This document shows positions 23,015-33,376 of a stretch of DNA of 64,000 nt, in pieces (position 1 is the first letter of the stretch; each line of letters begins with the position of its first letter). The notes under the pieces are model-generated. The model did not search any database and was not told the DNA's origin. It worked only from the letters and a program-made list of their open reading frames with translations. The stretch comes from Spinellus fusiger (Eukaryota > Mucoromycota > Mucoromycetes > Mucorales > Phycomycetaceae). The stretch covers positions 310,001-374,000 of the forward strand of contig JALLLS010000029.1 of NCBI GenBank assembly GCA_025094145.1, written 5' to 3'. The position numbers and the translations under genes are program-made.

Positions 23015-24324
23015 TTACATTATAACATCATTATCATCAATAATAACACTTGCAACTTTTTTTGATAATTTTACTTTTTTTCTATTATCAGAATCAGATA
23101 AAGATATTTTTAATATTTCTTCTTGTAATTTTGTAATATCATTGTGATTAGCATTGTATAAAATTTCTTCTATATCAATATCTTCATTATCTCCTCCTTT
23201 ATTTTTATATTTAAAATCAAAATCATTATTAAACCAAAACTTATAATGCTCATATATTGGTATATTAAACTTATTAGAAAATATAATTATATTTCTTAAT
23301 AGATTAACTATTTTGTATTGTAAATTATACATTTTTATATTTGAAGTCTTACTAACTGTTTTAGTATTATTAAATTTCTCAAACTTATTACCAATATCCA
23401 AAAATACTGTTTTTATTTTAGATCTAAAACTTCTAAATATCTTATTGAATAAAATTCTATCTTGGGTCATTTCAATATTTCTAAATTTTCTATATGGATA
23501 AATAAAATTTTGCCTACAAAATTTATTGTTTTTTCTAAAAAATCTTCAATATAATAATTATATCCACTATCAAATGCTAGGCAATCAGCTTTATTTATAA
23601 TCTTTGTTTTCATCTTCAGAAATATATTACTATCAACATTGTCTTTACAATATTTACTGGTTGATACTGTAACTACTATATCATTAATATCTGTTTTTAC
23701 CTGTGTTCTTACACCAGAATTCTTAAATTTAAAAGAATATAATTCTTTCTTATGAATATTTACATTCTGGTATTGTAGTCTACTATCATGGCCATCAAGC
23801 ATTAAAGCTACATGCTTAAACCCAGTTGGATTATACAATTGAGCACATAAAATTCTTAATTTCAAGCTAGAAAACATTGTAAGTAGTATTTGATCAACTC
23901 TTTTATTCATAATATTTGCTTCATCTCCACCCCAAAAATCATTATATATAGCATAATAACTAGAGTATGGTATTATTTTCCTTATATCTAATAAAGTAAC
24001 ACCATATAATAATTGATATAATATTAATATACCTTTATCAACCAATTTATATGCCCCATCTTTATAATCTCTAATAGCAAAAAAGGTATTAAGAAAAAAA
24101 AATACAGATATGAATCCTAATTTATTAAGAACCCTTTCCCTAATGGTTTTTATACCAGGAATTTCTTTTAATTTTGTTCTGTGGTAATATTTCTTGTTAA
24201 TTATATTATAACTATCATCAACAAAAGACCAATATGTAGAATAAATATCAGCTATTTTTTCTTCAATATTCTTAAAAATCTTCTTATTACTATAGCTCAT
24301 ATTTATTTTAATACTAAAATTCAA
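23015..24324 (-). pseudogene. PIF/Harbinger-like DDE transposase, AT-rich
   Basis: Two abutting frames on the - strand read as one transposase. The first (24324-23467, 285 codons) starts MNFSIKINMSYSNKK and contains LMLDGHDSRLQ (first Asp), YSFKFKNSGVRTQV, VVTVSTSKYCKDNVDSNIF (second Asp region) and KADCLAFDSGYN (third Asp, then Gly-Tyr). These are laid out as in DDE_Tnp_4/Harbinger nucleases. The second (23470-23015, 151 codons) continues with TQDRILFNKIFRSFRSKIKTVF, the family's FN-S-R-E-like block, and an acidic/basic tail. The frames meet at AATGACC, where the first stop overlaps the second ATG. Either one base was lost or translation is coupled. Codons are almost all A/T-ending, unlike every other gene here. 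Confidence 0.65.
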
Positions 24325-24387
24325 TTATTTTTAATTAATAAAATTTTATTACCAACTACTATTTTAAGCTTTTATCATTTGTAAAAA

Positions 24388-24756
24388 GTACTATTCATAT
24401 CTTAATAATAAAATATATATCTTTTGAGTTATTCTATTTATTTAATAATAATTAATTTATAAAAAACTTTCTTTAAATAGTATTATGATCTTTAGATAGA
24501 AAAAAATACTTTAAAATATTTGTTATCTGAAGTATTATATAATTATTTGTTAAAAATATACATATCTTTATTTTTTTCTATTGCTTATTAATACAATTAT
24601 TATTAAATAGAAAAGCTATCTCCAGACATTATAAATTTAAGTAATTCTATTTAAATTAAAAATTTTATAATAATTATAATAAATAAAATATATATTATCA
24701 TTATAAGGTAGTATTGTTATGTTTTAATCTACTTATCTAAATAGGAATAGTGCCTC
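24388..24756. repeat. AT-rich ~370-bp repeat (MITE-like), copy 2
   Basis: Same orientation and ends as 21645-22022 (AAGTACTATTCATATCTT to AATAGTGCCTC), with moderate divergence and small indels inside. It lies between the transposase start (24324) and a truncated LTR-B. The two copies bracket the transposase as direct repeats. Confidence 0.55.
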
Positions 24757-25163
24757 AGTGTCTATATTACTACCTTATGATAGTATTAATAACTGCCACC
24801 TTATGGTTGGCTCATATGTTTTACTTAGTTGTAGTATTATTAGATTCAACCCTATGGTTGGTTCCTGGGATAAACACTCCATTATTGAAACCATTAATTA
24901 TTATGAGTCTTTACTCAATTGACTCTAATAGGTCAATATTGTTCTGTTAGGATTATTAATGAAGATGGCTCTTGCTAAGTGTCCAATAGTACACTGAGCT
25001 TTAGAAGGTGATTTGTAGCTACAACCAATCAGTGAGATGATACAGAGATGTACTATGTTACTTGTGTGCACTCAAGCTTTCATAGAGTATTCTGAATGTC
25101 ACAGCACACTACTCATGTTGACTTATTCATAGAGAATCTTTGGATTGAAGTCAGAACATGACA
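24757..25163 (-). repeat. LTR-B, truncated
   Basis: Matches LTR-B from CAGTGTCTATATTACTACC (compare 35998) to its end GAACATGACA. The TATA-containing third is missing, replaced by the AT-rich repeat. The inner dyads (for example GCCACC-TTAT-GGTTGGC) remain. Confidence 0.75.
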
Positions 25164-25925
25164 CTAGACTAGTCTTTGGTAGTGTCTATCACCTCCTTCT
25201 ATTGTTTCTCTTTGTTAATAATGGCACATTATCTTGCTCAGTTATGTTCATCTTGACAAATACTCAAGTATTATATTATATATGCAGTGTGGGAAATAAC
25301 AAAAGGAAGGAAATATCAAAACAAATAATAATTTTTCTTTCTTTATTCTGGTGATGTATACACTAGCCTCCACATAAAATTCACAAGTCAAAATTCACAA
25401 GTCAAACAATTAACACTATTTGCCTTGAGCCTAAAGTCCAGTATTAGAAACAATACCTTGTTTCCACTAAGTACTATTGCTAATACCAGTTACAATGAGA
25501 TAATTGAGGTGATTATAGATATTGATTCAATAAATAAATGCACTTTTCTTAATATAAGTAAGTTTGGTTCTATTTTATGGACAAAGATTACTAGAGTTAA
25601 TTCAGTGTGTTCTATAATAAATCTTTCTTAAGCAGTGCTATACTGCAAATATTGTGGACTTATGGATAACACATTATGTTAAACAATAAATGCAGTGACT
25701 GAGTTGTAATTTTGGGATGATTCTTGTTCTATGTCTTGTCTTTACAGCCAATTCTATACTTTTTAATTACAGTCAATTATCTTTGTTCTGATAGGCAGGC
25801 AGAGTTTGAAATCAAACATCTGGACAACAAAAAGGCATTTTCAAACACATTAGCCAATCATAAAAAGATTTTGATTTTATCCTCAGAATATTTCCTTTTA
25901 TATCCCAAAAATCTTCTGGTGTGTA
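25164..25925 (+). repeat. Plavaka-family internal-deletion derivative, copy 2
   Basis: The 5' untranslated part (CTTTGGTAGTGTCTATCACC, compare 8250) is joined to the 3' untranslated part at TTTGCCTTGAGCCTAAAG near 25418. The right end is complete: CAAAAATCTTCTGGTGTGTA. The junction is the same as at 1125, so both descend from one deleted progenitor. Confidence 0.7.
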
Positions 25926-26163
25926 GTGTGTGAATTTTTTTTTTCATTAAGTGTATAAATAATTTTGAGAAATACTGTATGTGTTATAAAGTAAGAGTTT
26001 ATAAACATTTTGTCAAAGCTGTAAGGGACTACTGGAAACAGGTAGGAAAAGTGTACTAGGTATTGTGGATATAAGATGATATATGGTAGATAGTATAGCT
26101 GATAGCTGATATCAGAATGGAGATTTATTATAACAATTGGTCATATGATTGTTTCTATGGTAC
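25926..26163. other. LTR-like remnant between repeats
   Basis: About 26020-26090 (GTAAGGGACTACTGG ... GATATAAGATGATATATGG) is related in inverse to 38024-38100. Both lie next to Plavaka ends and solo LTR-E copies. No gene is visible. Confidence 0.4.
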
Positions 26164-26417
26164 TGTTGTAATCATGAAGACAATGGTAGCAGTCACAGAC
26201 CAATTATTAAGTTGTCTCCTTTCTACAATGTAATTCATAGTTAAGACACTGCATATTAAAGTCTACTGAACAGGCCATTATTTGACAAGCATCCTAAAAC
26301 AGTAATAGATCATATTCAGTACACAGCCACTTGTCTATTTAGTATAAATAGACATGTCAAAATTGTTTAAATAAAAGTATCTTGTTGAGTCTGATTAATT
26401 CCCTTTTGAATTTAATA
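26164..26417 (+). repeat. Solo LTR-E
   Basis: A 254-bp sequence from TGTTGTAATCATGAAG to TTGAATTTAATA, flanked by the perfect TSD GGTAC (26159-26163, 26418-26422). It contains TATAAATA and AATAAAAG. It is the LTR of the chromodomain gypsy-E at 54368-57389. The 264 bp after it, up to the tRNA, show no gene. Confidence 0.85.
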
Positions 26418-26681
26418 GGTACTATCCAATTACAAAGTGAAATATGCTATACAGATAATAAAGGATTGTATGATCAGTGATATAGAAGTGATGCAAAATA
26501 AAGGAGTGATATTGATGGTAGGAAAAATGGTGTAAAATAAGGAGTGTTCAAATTAGGTCATCACAAAAGCATTAAAATAAGAATTTTGGTGCCAACTATA
26601 GCATTATACACTTAAATAATGAACCACTTTACTTAATAAAAACTAACTTTGTTCTGTTGCTTATTTTGAATAAGCACAAAA

Positions 26682-26755
26682 TGATTTCTGCCAGACTTGA
26701 ACTGGCGACCGTCTGTGTGTTAGACAGACGTGATAACCAACTACACCAAGAAACC
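26682..26755 (-). tRNA. tRNA-Val (anticodon AAC)
   Basis: The 74-nt cloverleaf on the - strand begins GGTTTCTTGGTGTAGTTGG and ends CAGAAATCA. The acceptor GGTTTCT pairs with AGAAATC, with A as discriminator. The anticodon loop is CTAACAC, giving AAC. The T arm carries AGTTCAAGTCT. There is no intron and no encoded CCA. A TTTT run right after the 3' end fits Pol III termination. The A box (TGGTGTAGTTGG) and B box are intact. Confidence 0.93.
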
Positions 26756-26845
26756 ACTAATCTTTTGTCGTTCCCTAATTTGGATTCAATACTTTTAAAC
26801 CTGGAGGTATGTGCACAGAGTGGAATAGCTAGTGGTTCTTGGTTT

Positions 26846-27290
26846 GGACTGAAGCCCACGTAGATCAAAGAGGAAGAATAAAAGAGAAGATAGAAGATAA
26901 TGTTTATTCATTGAATTCACTTGATTATTTATACTAAATTCTACAGTGTACAATTGCACATACATGTCTTGGCTTTATGTTCTCTTCACAGTGAACATGT
27001 TAAGCCAAGACACTATATTGCATTAGTATTTATCTTATTAATTATATTATATTATCTGTGTGTATCCACACAGGATAATGTGTGTTTCAAAAAGGGAAGA
27101 CATGTGCAGCCAATAGTATTACTCTATTTGACAGGACAGTGTCTAGCACAGACACTTTCTCTGCTATTCCACACTTTTTATTTCATTCTCAGCCAAATCT
27201 TACAACTTGTTTTCAGAATTGGCTCATCTTTGGACACAACATACATCAGTCTCCAACACACCTGAATCCGTTTTTACTTTTAATGGATCC
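26846..27290 (-). repeat. LTR-D-like repeat upstream of LINE-2
   Basis: It begins GGACTGAAGCCCACGTAGATC and matches 49933-50010 closely (then more loosely), including TTTATTCATT and TTATTTATACTAA. The TATA motif reads on the - strand. It lies about 90 bp from the tRNA-Val 5' end. The ends and any TSD are unresolved, so the LTR label is tentative. Confidence 0.5.
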
Positions 27291-27444
27291 ATTCTATCCA
27301 TAAAGATATCCACTTTTCTAATTTTTGACCCTCCAAGACCACCATACAGCAACACAGCAAACTTTTCACCTCGCCCGTCGCCCCTTTAAATGGTTGGCAC
27401 CAGCAAGTCACGTGACGCCGACACTGAAGCCTGTAGATAGGCTT

Positions 27445-28662
27445 ATGAAGCACTTGCAAGATGAATTCTCAACCAATTTGCACCATTTAAAGTGCAAAAG
27501 ATGCAGCCAGACTGGTAAGATTGCCATGAATGGTAGTAACTCTTGCTCTGGTGCCCCACAGTTTCGTTGCAGGTGCCTGCAAACATTCTCTGCCTCTGTC
27601 ATGCAAGACATGCTTAATAAAATCCAGAACAGGGTGCCATCTGTTGTGTCTCCTGTCTCTGCCTCTGTCTCTGCTCCTGTGCCTGCACCTTCTGTTTCTT
27701 CTGGCAGTGATGTCAGTATTCTGCCAAGTGTCCTGGCCAAACATGACCACACTTTTCTGTCAGAGGACAGCATGGATGGTGCCTCTTTCCAACTTGGTTC
27801 CCAAGATGACTTCCAGACCATGGTCCTGGAACAGCTCAAGGTCCAGGGTGCCTGCCTTACTGCTCTGGAGTGTGTCCAAGCAGAGAACGTCAAGCTGAGA
27901 GAGTCTCTGGCAGCTGCAGAGAAGAAGATTGAGGAGCTTCTCAAGTTGGTTTCTTCTGGTGCTTCTTCTGCTCCTGGTGTTTCTTCTGTTGGTGTGTCTT
28001 CTGTTCCTGGTGTGTCTGTCCTTTCTGCCTTTCCTCCTCTTGCTGTCTCCACCTCCACAAAGGGATCCTATGCCAAAGCTGCTGCTGCTGGTGCCTCCAA
28101 GGCTAGGCCTCAAAAGAAGAAGGCTGTTACAGCCAAGGCTATTGCTGCTGTTGTCCATGGGATGACAGTTAAAGATGCTGATCCTGGATTCCAAGTCCTG
28201 TATGTGCCCAATGCTGTTTGTCTGCCTTTGAAGGAGCAAAGAGCCAGACTTAGCAAGCTGAAGATTGACAACTCCAGAGTGCTGGACTTGCACTACCCAG
28301 ACAGGAAGGTGATGGGAATGCTGGTGCACAATGAATATGCTCCAGAGCTTACTGCAGTGCTTGATGGCTATGGTGTCAAGACCCTTGGCAACTTTGACCC
28401 CCTGGACCCAGTCCACCTGCATGATCCCAAGCTGGCAACACTATCAGTGAGTGAATGCTCTGCCAAGGCCTTGTCTGTTCACAACAGCAGAATGATGAAA
28501 GCAGTTGCTTTCATCCATGCCCCTATCTGGTTTGCTGTGGCCAAGTCCTTCTGCCAGCAAGGTTGGATTTCTGAAAAACAGCTGTATGACATTCTACCAT
28601 TAAGGATGGACACTGACATGCTTGAGGCCTCCAGTACCTTCCACTCCTTTTCTGAACTATGA
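27445..28662 (+). CDS. LINE-2 ORF1 with N-terminal zinc-ribbon-like motif
   Basis: An intact 405-codon ORF1. The first ATG in the open frame is at 27445 (MKHLQDEFSTN). Residues ~15-50 contain CKRC, about 20 residues, then FRCRCLQTF, resembling zinc ribbons of transposase/InsA-type DNA binders, although the second pair is C-x-C. A heptad-rich region follows (LEQLKVQGACLTALECVQAEN, AAAEKKIEELLKLV), then a Ser/Val/Pro linker. The conserved C-terminal ORF1 domain comes last: YVPNAVCLPLKEQRARLSKL, RVLDLHYPDRKVMGMLVHNEY, DPLDPVHLHDPKLATLS. The final codons overlap the ORF2 start as ATGA. The likely role is RNA binding in the LINE particle. Few CpGs. Confidence 0.75.
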   Translation: MKHLQDEFSTNLHHLKCKRCSQTGKIAMNGSNSCSGAPQFRCRCLQTFSASVMQDMLNKIQNRVPSVVSPVSASVSAPVPAPSVSSGSDVSILPSVLAKHDHTFLSEDSMDGASFQLGSQDDFQTMVLEQLKVQGACLTALECVQAENVKLRESLAAAEKKIEELLKLVSSGASSAPGVSSVGVSSVPGVSVLSAFPPLAVSTSTKGSYAKAAAAGASKARPQKKKAVTAKAIAAVVHGMTVKDADPGFQVLYVPNAVCLPLKEQRARLSKLKIDNSRVLDLHYPDRKVMGMLVHNEYAPELTAVLDGYGVKTLGNFDPLDPVHLHDPKLATLSVSECSAKALSVHNSRMMKAVAFIHAPIWFAVAKSFCQQGWISEKQLYDILPLRMDTDMLEASSTFHSFSEL

Positions 28663-30841
28663 ACCCAGTGACAATTACACTGTGGAATGCTAATGGTCTA
28701 GCAAAACAGACCATACCTATGCTTATGCACCATGTTTCCTCCTCCTCCCTTGTCTTTATCACTGAGACTTGGCTTCTCCCCCCACATTCATTTCCCCTTT
28801 CTTGGCAGCAGCACCACACCTATGGTCAGTCTGTCCCCAATGCATTTTGTGGCAGTATGGGTATTTCACTCCTTATCAATCCCTCATTTCCTTACCCTGT
28901 TTCCCTTCTTCCATCATCATCCCCCTATGTTCTATCATGTATTGTGTTTGACACTCTTATCCATTGTATATACCTTCCCCCTTCCCTTACTGACACCAAT
29001 GCTCTTGCAGTTCTCCATGACCTTCCTTTGACACATGCTCAGGCATCCTCTACTATGATCTGTGGTGACTTGAATGCCAGGCTTGGGTTGTTTGTGGGTG
29101 ACTCTGTGGTGACCAGGCATGGTACTCTTCTGTTGGACTGGCTGGTTGCATCTGGGATGGACTGCCTGAACAAGACTCATGCTTTTGGTGTGCCCACTTT
29201 GCTCTCTGGATGTGGTGGTAATATATGCTCAAGTGTTATTGACCTTTTTCTTTGCTCCTCCCCCCTTATGAACCCCTCTATGCATGTTTCCCTTGACCTT
29301 TCTCTGGGCTCTGACCACAAAATGGTTCATCTCACATTCACTCCTTTACTTATGCCCCCTTCACCATCCTCCTCTTCTCACCCTTGTTTGCTCTGGAATC
29401 TCACCAAGCTTGGGCAGCCTGACTCTCTCAAGGTCTACAAAGATGCACTCACATGCTCAATGGACAGCCTTGTTGAGCAGTTTAGTGCTTTTATTTTGTC
29501 ACCCTCTCCCCCTTCCTTGGACACCCTATGCTCTATGTTTAGTTCTGCTATCCACAAGGCTCTGGATCAATCTGTTGGCAGGCATGTTCCTAGGTCAGAG
29601 AGAAGAAACTGGTTCTAGAGCCAGGAAGTCCAGGATGCCTTTGATTACCATGAGAGGTGCTACCAACGTTGGAGAAAGTCCTATGGTTTGAGCAAGGCTG
29701 TGTGTTGGGTGACTCACTCTGCTGCTTCTGTGGCATACAAGCATGCAGTCCAGAGACGTAGGAGACAGACATGGAAGGAGTTCTGTACTTGTTTGGCAAC
29801 CCAAGACTTTGGCAAGACCACAGCCAGTATCAGGAGCATTAGGCAGAGCCAAAGGTCCAGTCTCTCTTTTCAGCATGTAGATGGTTCCCAAGAGGCTGCT
29901 GATAGCATGGCCTGTCACCTCAAGGCTACATTCTCTGGTTCTTTTCTCCCTGCAGTCCCTAAACCAGACTGTACAGTGTCACTTACCTCTGCTGCTCCTT
30001 TAGATTACACTTGTCCATTTGACAACCATGCTGTGAAAACAGCAATTGAACGTCTTCCTGCAAGAAAGGCTCCTGGTGTTGACCACCTGAGGGCTGAAAT
30101 GCTGCATCCTGTTGCTGGTCTGGTGTCTCCTGCTCTGGCTCTTCTGTTTTGTCTGTGTTGGCAGTGGGGTTCTGCTCCCTTGGCATAGCATGTGGCACAG
30201 GTGGTGCCTATCTACAAGAAGGGTGATGCTTCTGACCCTGGGAACTACAGACCCATCAGTCTTACCTTGATCTTGAGAAAGGCCATGGAGTACTGCTTGG
30301 CTGGTGTGCTGCATGAGGTGTCCCCAATGCTTGATCTTGCTCAAGGCAGTTTCAGAGTCCAGAGGAGTGCCCTGGATCAAGTCCTCTGTCTCCACAAGAT
30401 TGTCCATCAACATACAAGTGTCTACAAGTGACCTCCAGTGCTGGCATTCCTGGACATCAAGTCTGCATATGACACAGTAGACAGGTCTGTTGTCTGGAAT
30501 GCATTGCATCCCCAGGCATCAGATCCTCTACTAGCTCTGCTCCAGAGTCTGTTTGACAAGGTGCAAGTTGAGGTTTTGCTGTCAGGTACTACTTCTCTTC
30601 CCTTTCATCCATTGACTGGTGTTCTCCAAGGCTTGGTGCTGTCTCCCCACTTGTACTCTGTGTACATCAACAGTCTGCCTTTTGCTCTTTGTGCTGCTGG
30701 TGCTCTCTGTTCTACAGTCTTCTCACAGCCATCTACAAGTACAGTTGAAGAACACATCATTAACTCACTTTTGTTTGCAGACAATGTTGCCATCATTGCT
30801 ACCCCTGAGGCCATGCCTGTTATCTTAAACTCTGCTGAGGA
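28659..30841 (+). pseudogene. LINE-2 ORF2 (AP endonuclease-RT), nonsense-mutated
   Basis: One continuous frame from 28659 with three internal stops (TAG 29616, TAG 30186, TGA 30429) and no frameshift. Endonuclease motifs: LWNANGL, ITETWLL, CGDLNARLG, SVIDLFLCS, LGSDHKMVHL. RT motifs: ARKAPGVDHLRAEML (~30065), NYRPISLTLILRK (~30243), LAFLDIKSAYDTVD (~30440), GVLQGLVLSPHLYS (~30620) and LLFADNVAI (~30770), where the catalytic second Asp reads Asn. At 29616 and 30186 the other LINE copies have Trp, so TGG became TAG. The frame ends where the AT-rich repeat enters. Confidence 0.85.
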
Positions 30842-31020
30842 GGTATTATTTTTATTTAGATAAGTAAATTAAAACATAACAATATTACCCTATAATAATA
30901 ATATATATTTTATTCATTATAATTATTAGGATATATTAATTTAGATAAAATTACTTAAATTAAAGTGATCTGGAAATTGGTTTTCTATGAGGGTATATTT
31001 ATATTCTTGATCTTTAAAGG
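30842..31020. repeat. End of AT-rich repeat inserted in LINE-2
   Basis: It starts GAGGTATTATTTTTATTTAG, the complement of the end seen at 22022 and 24756, and runs inward with about 150 bp of similarity to 21880-22022 in inverse. It resumes after the solo LTR-C at 31405. The far end is not identified; LTR-B cuts the AT-rich block at 32795. Confidence 0.5.
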
Positions 31021-31399
31021 TATAAGGATCAGGGTTGGACAGGAAAAGAAAGCAGAGGTACTAGGTGTTGTACATAAGGAACAGGTAAGAGAACAAAGGT
31101 AAGAGACAAGAGGAGACAGGGACAGAGTACAGATAAAAAACAGATATCAGGATATTGTTTTTATTTTAACAATGAGTTGAGTATTTATACTAGAGTGTTC
31201 TATACTGCAATCTAATTCTATATTATTTAATAAAACAATCTAATGATTATAACAAAAGTCAAGACAAAGATACAAGCAGGAGAAGAGAGTCTTATAATAG
31301 TTGAGACAAAATGGCAGACTAATGAGTTTGTCTGGGACAAGACCATTGGTGATGCCCAAATTACTTTCATAATTTGCCAAGAACAAACTAGTCATTACA
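31021..31399 (-). repeat. Solo LTR-C with TSD
   Basis: Inverse copy of 21257-21644, 379 bp, bounded by TATAAGGATCAGGG and CTAGTCATTACA. Perfect 5-bp TSD AAAGG at 31016-31020 and 31400-31404. The insertion is younger than the AT-rich repeat that contains it. Confidence 0.85.
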
Positions 31400-31404
31400 A
31401 AAGG

Positions 31405-32353
31405 TATTTTAATAATTATCTAACATTAGAATAACTGTTTTTTTTAATATTTAAACTCAATATTAATTTTACAGTCAATTAAATAATATTTTAGACTATT
31501 TTTTTTTATTTCTAATACAATAAATGATTTAAAGATCACTTACCAAAATATCAGATATATTTAAAATTTTAGGATCAAATTTTAGTCCCAAGTTTATTAA
31601 AGTTATTTGTTGCTCCTGAGAATAAATACAGTATTAGAAAGATATGTATATACCTATAAAATTCTGAGTGATTGTAAGAAGATAAAGTTGTGTTTTATAT
31701 TTAAAATCAGAAATTATTTTATATTCTTTATAAAATACTAAAATACTTAGTATATATGTATATATAGTCAGGAATTAGCTAATGGACATCCAAGAATGAC
31801 TTTAATATAAAACTATCAATAAAAAGATACAAATAAGATATATTGATGTTTATACAAAAAAATTAAAATCATAATTATAAATTACAAAAAGACAAATATC
31901 CAAATTGCTTTTTTTTTATTTAAAATAGGTAAGGTGAATAAGAAAAAGAATGTATAGATGGTAAGCATGTAATAGATATATTGTGTGGGTACATTAAATA
32001 ATGAAAATAATGAATAGCCTTAAGGATAAAAAAGTTTATATTATGTATTGTTGTAAGTGCTAAATACTATTAATGCCTTTTACAATGTCTTTTCTATAAT
32101 CCTGTGATAATCCTTTTTTTTTAAATATTTATCAAATGTTTTAATTTAGTCTTTTGTAAATGACTTTAATGTGTTGGTAACAATAATATTTATTACAATT
32201 TTTAATACAAGAAAATTGAATTTTTATTATATAAATAAAATTGTATTTAATATCTAAATAAATAAAAAATATAATTATAAATATAAAAAATATAAAAAAA
32301 AAAGGTGTAAACAAATATATTTAAATCTTTATGATGAATTTATAAGATATTAA
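31405..32353. other. Very AT-rich stretch, no clear gene
   Basis: Continuation of the AT-rich block after the solo LTR-C. It contains long A/T runs and a few short open frames that look random. No recognised motif. Confidence 0.4.
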
Positions 32354-32794
32354 TTAGATAATTATTATTCTGAAAATAATATTATTAAATATAAATCAGA
32401 AAATAAAATAAATATCAATTTAAAATTTAAGAGTAAAATACTAAATAAAGTAGGCTATATAATATTATACATATTAATAGAATTATTATTAAAAGAAAAA
32501 AATATTAATAAAAATATTAATAATGAGGATATGAAAATATTATGGATTTATAATATTTTATTTAAAACAAACTGGATTGAGATGAATCTAAATAAAAAAA
32601 GATGTATATGTCATCTTTAAAGAAAATTTAAAATATTATATTGATGGCAATAAAGAATCATCAAAGTTATTTATGAAATCTAATTATTATAAAATATATA
32701 CTGATATAATTAGAGAGAGTTACTTTAGCAAACCAGAATTAATACTTTTATTAAATAATTTACAAGATCAAACTATTAAACAATATAGAATAAC
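32354..32794 (+). pseudogene. AT-rich coding-like remnant, function unknown
   Basis: Read on + from about 32354, one frame runs ~80 codons (including KSKILNKVGYIILYILIELL and DMKILWIYNILFKTNWIEM) to a TAA near 32618. After a frame change a second stretch (GNKESSKLFMKSNYY, SKPELILLLNNLQDQ) runs into the LTR-B boundary. The Lys/Asn/Ile-rich style resembles the Harbinger-like gene at 23015-24324. The block LNK-G could correspond to RVLNKLGF in that protein, but I cannot confirm homology by eye. It may be chance in such AT-rich DNA. Confidence 0.25.
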
Positions 32795-33376
32795 TGTCAT
32801 GTTCTGACTTCAATCCAAAGATTCTCTATAAATAGGTCAACACAAGTAGTGTGCTGTGACATTCAGAATACTCTATGAAAGCTTGAGTGCACACAAGTAA
32901 CATAGTACATCTCTGTATCATCTCACTGATTGGTTGTAACTACAAATCACCTTCTAAAGCTCAGTGTACTATTGAACACTTAACAAGAGCCATCTTCATT
33001 AATAATTCTAACAGAACAATATTGACCTATCAGAGTCAATTGAGTAAAGACTCATAATAATTAATGGTTTCAATAATGGAGTGCTTGTCCCAGGAACCAA
33101 CCATAGGGTTGAATCTAATAATACTACAACTAAGTAAAACATATGAGCCAACCATAAGGTGGCAGTTATTAATACTACCATAAAGTAGTAATATAGACAC
33201 CAACCATAAGGTGGCAGTTATTAATTCTACTATAAGGTAGTAATATAGACACTGACCATAAGGTAGAAGCCACTGAAGGATAAGCACCCACCAAAAGTAT
33301 AAATGGTGAACCTTTCTTTACTCAATAAAAATTATCTTTGTTCAGTCTTGTTAATCTACCTGTCCAAACAATCTCA
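32795..33376 (+). repeat. LTR-B, left arm of inversion around gypsy-A2
   Basis: A 582-bp copy in sense orientation (TGTCATGTTCTGACTTC to CAATCTCA). It is virtually identical in inverse to the arm at 35878-36458. Immediately to its right, GCCAT (33377-33381) is the complement of ATGGC at 36459-36463. Confidence 0.85.

Larger units (their letters stand above)
27291..30841 (+). mobile_element. LINE-2: two-ORF non-LTR retrotransposon, 3' interrupted
   Basis: ORF1 (27445-28662) and the first two thirds of ORF2 (28659-30841). Just after the FADN motif of the RT, an AT-rich repeat begins at 30842 and the rest of ORF2 is absent from the window. It is a distinct subfamily: ORF1 has a zinc-ribbon-like start that the others lack. 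Confidence 0.8.

Noticed and set aside
21645..24756. AT-rich island as inserted mitochondrial DNA
   Set aside because: It holds no rRNA, tRNA or respiratory gene, and its only gene is a DDE transposase. Base composition alone is not enough.
26629..26868. Open frames on both strands across 26629-26868
   Set aside because: They read through the tRNA-Val gene and an LTR-like repeat; no protein evidence.
27408..28422. Long - strand frames (216 and 220 codons) opposite LINE-2 ORF1
   Set aside because: They are antisense shadows of an intact ORF1 with recognised motifs. Their composition reflects reversed Ser/Val-rich codons and they have no domain.
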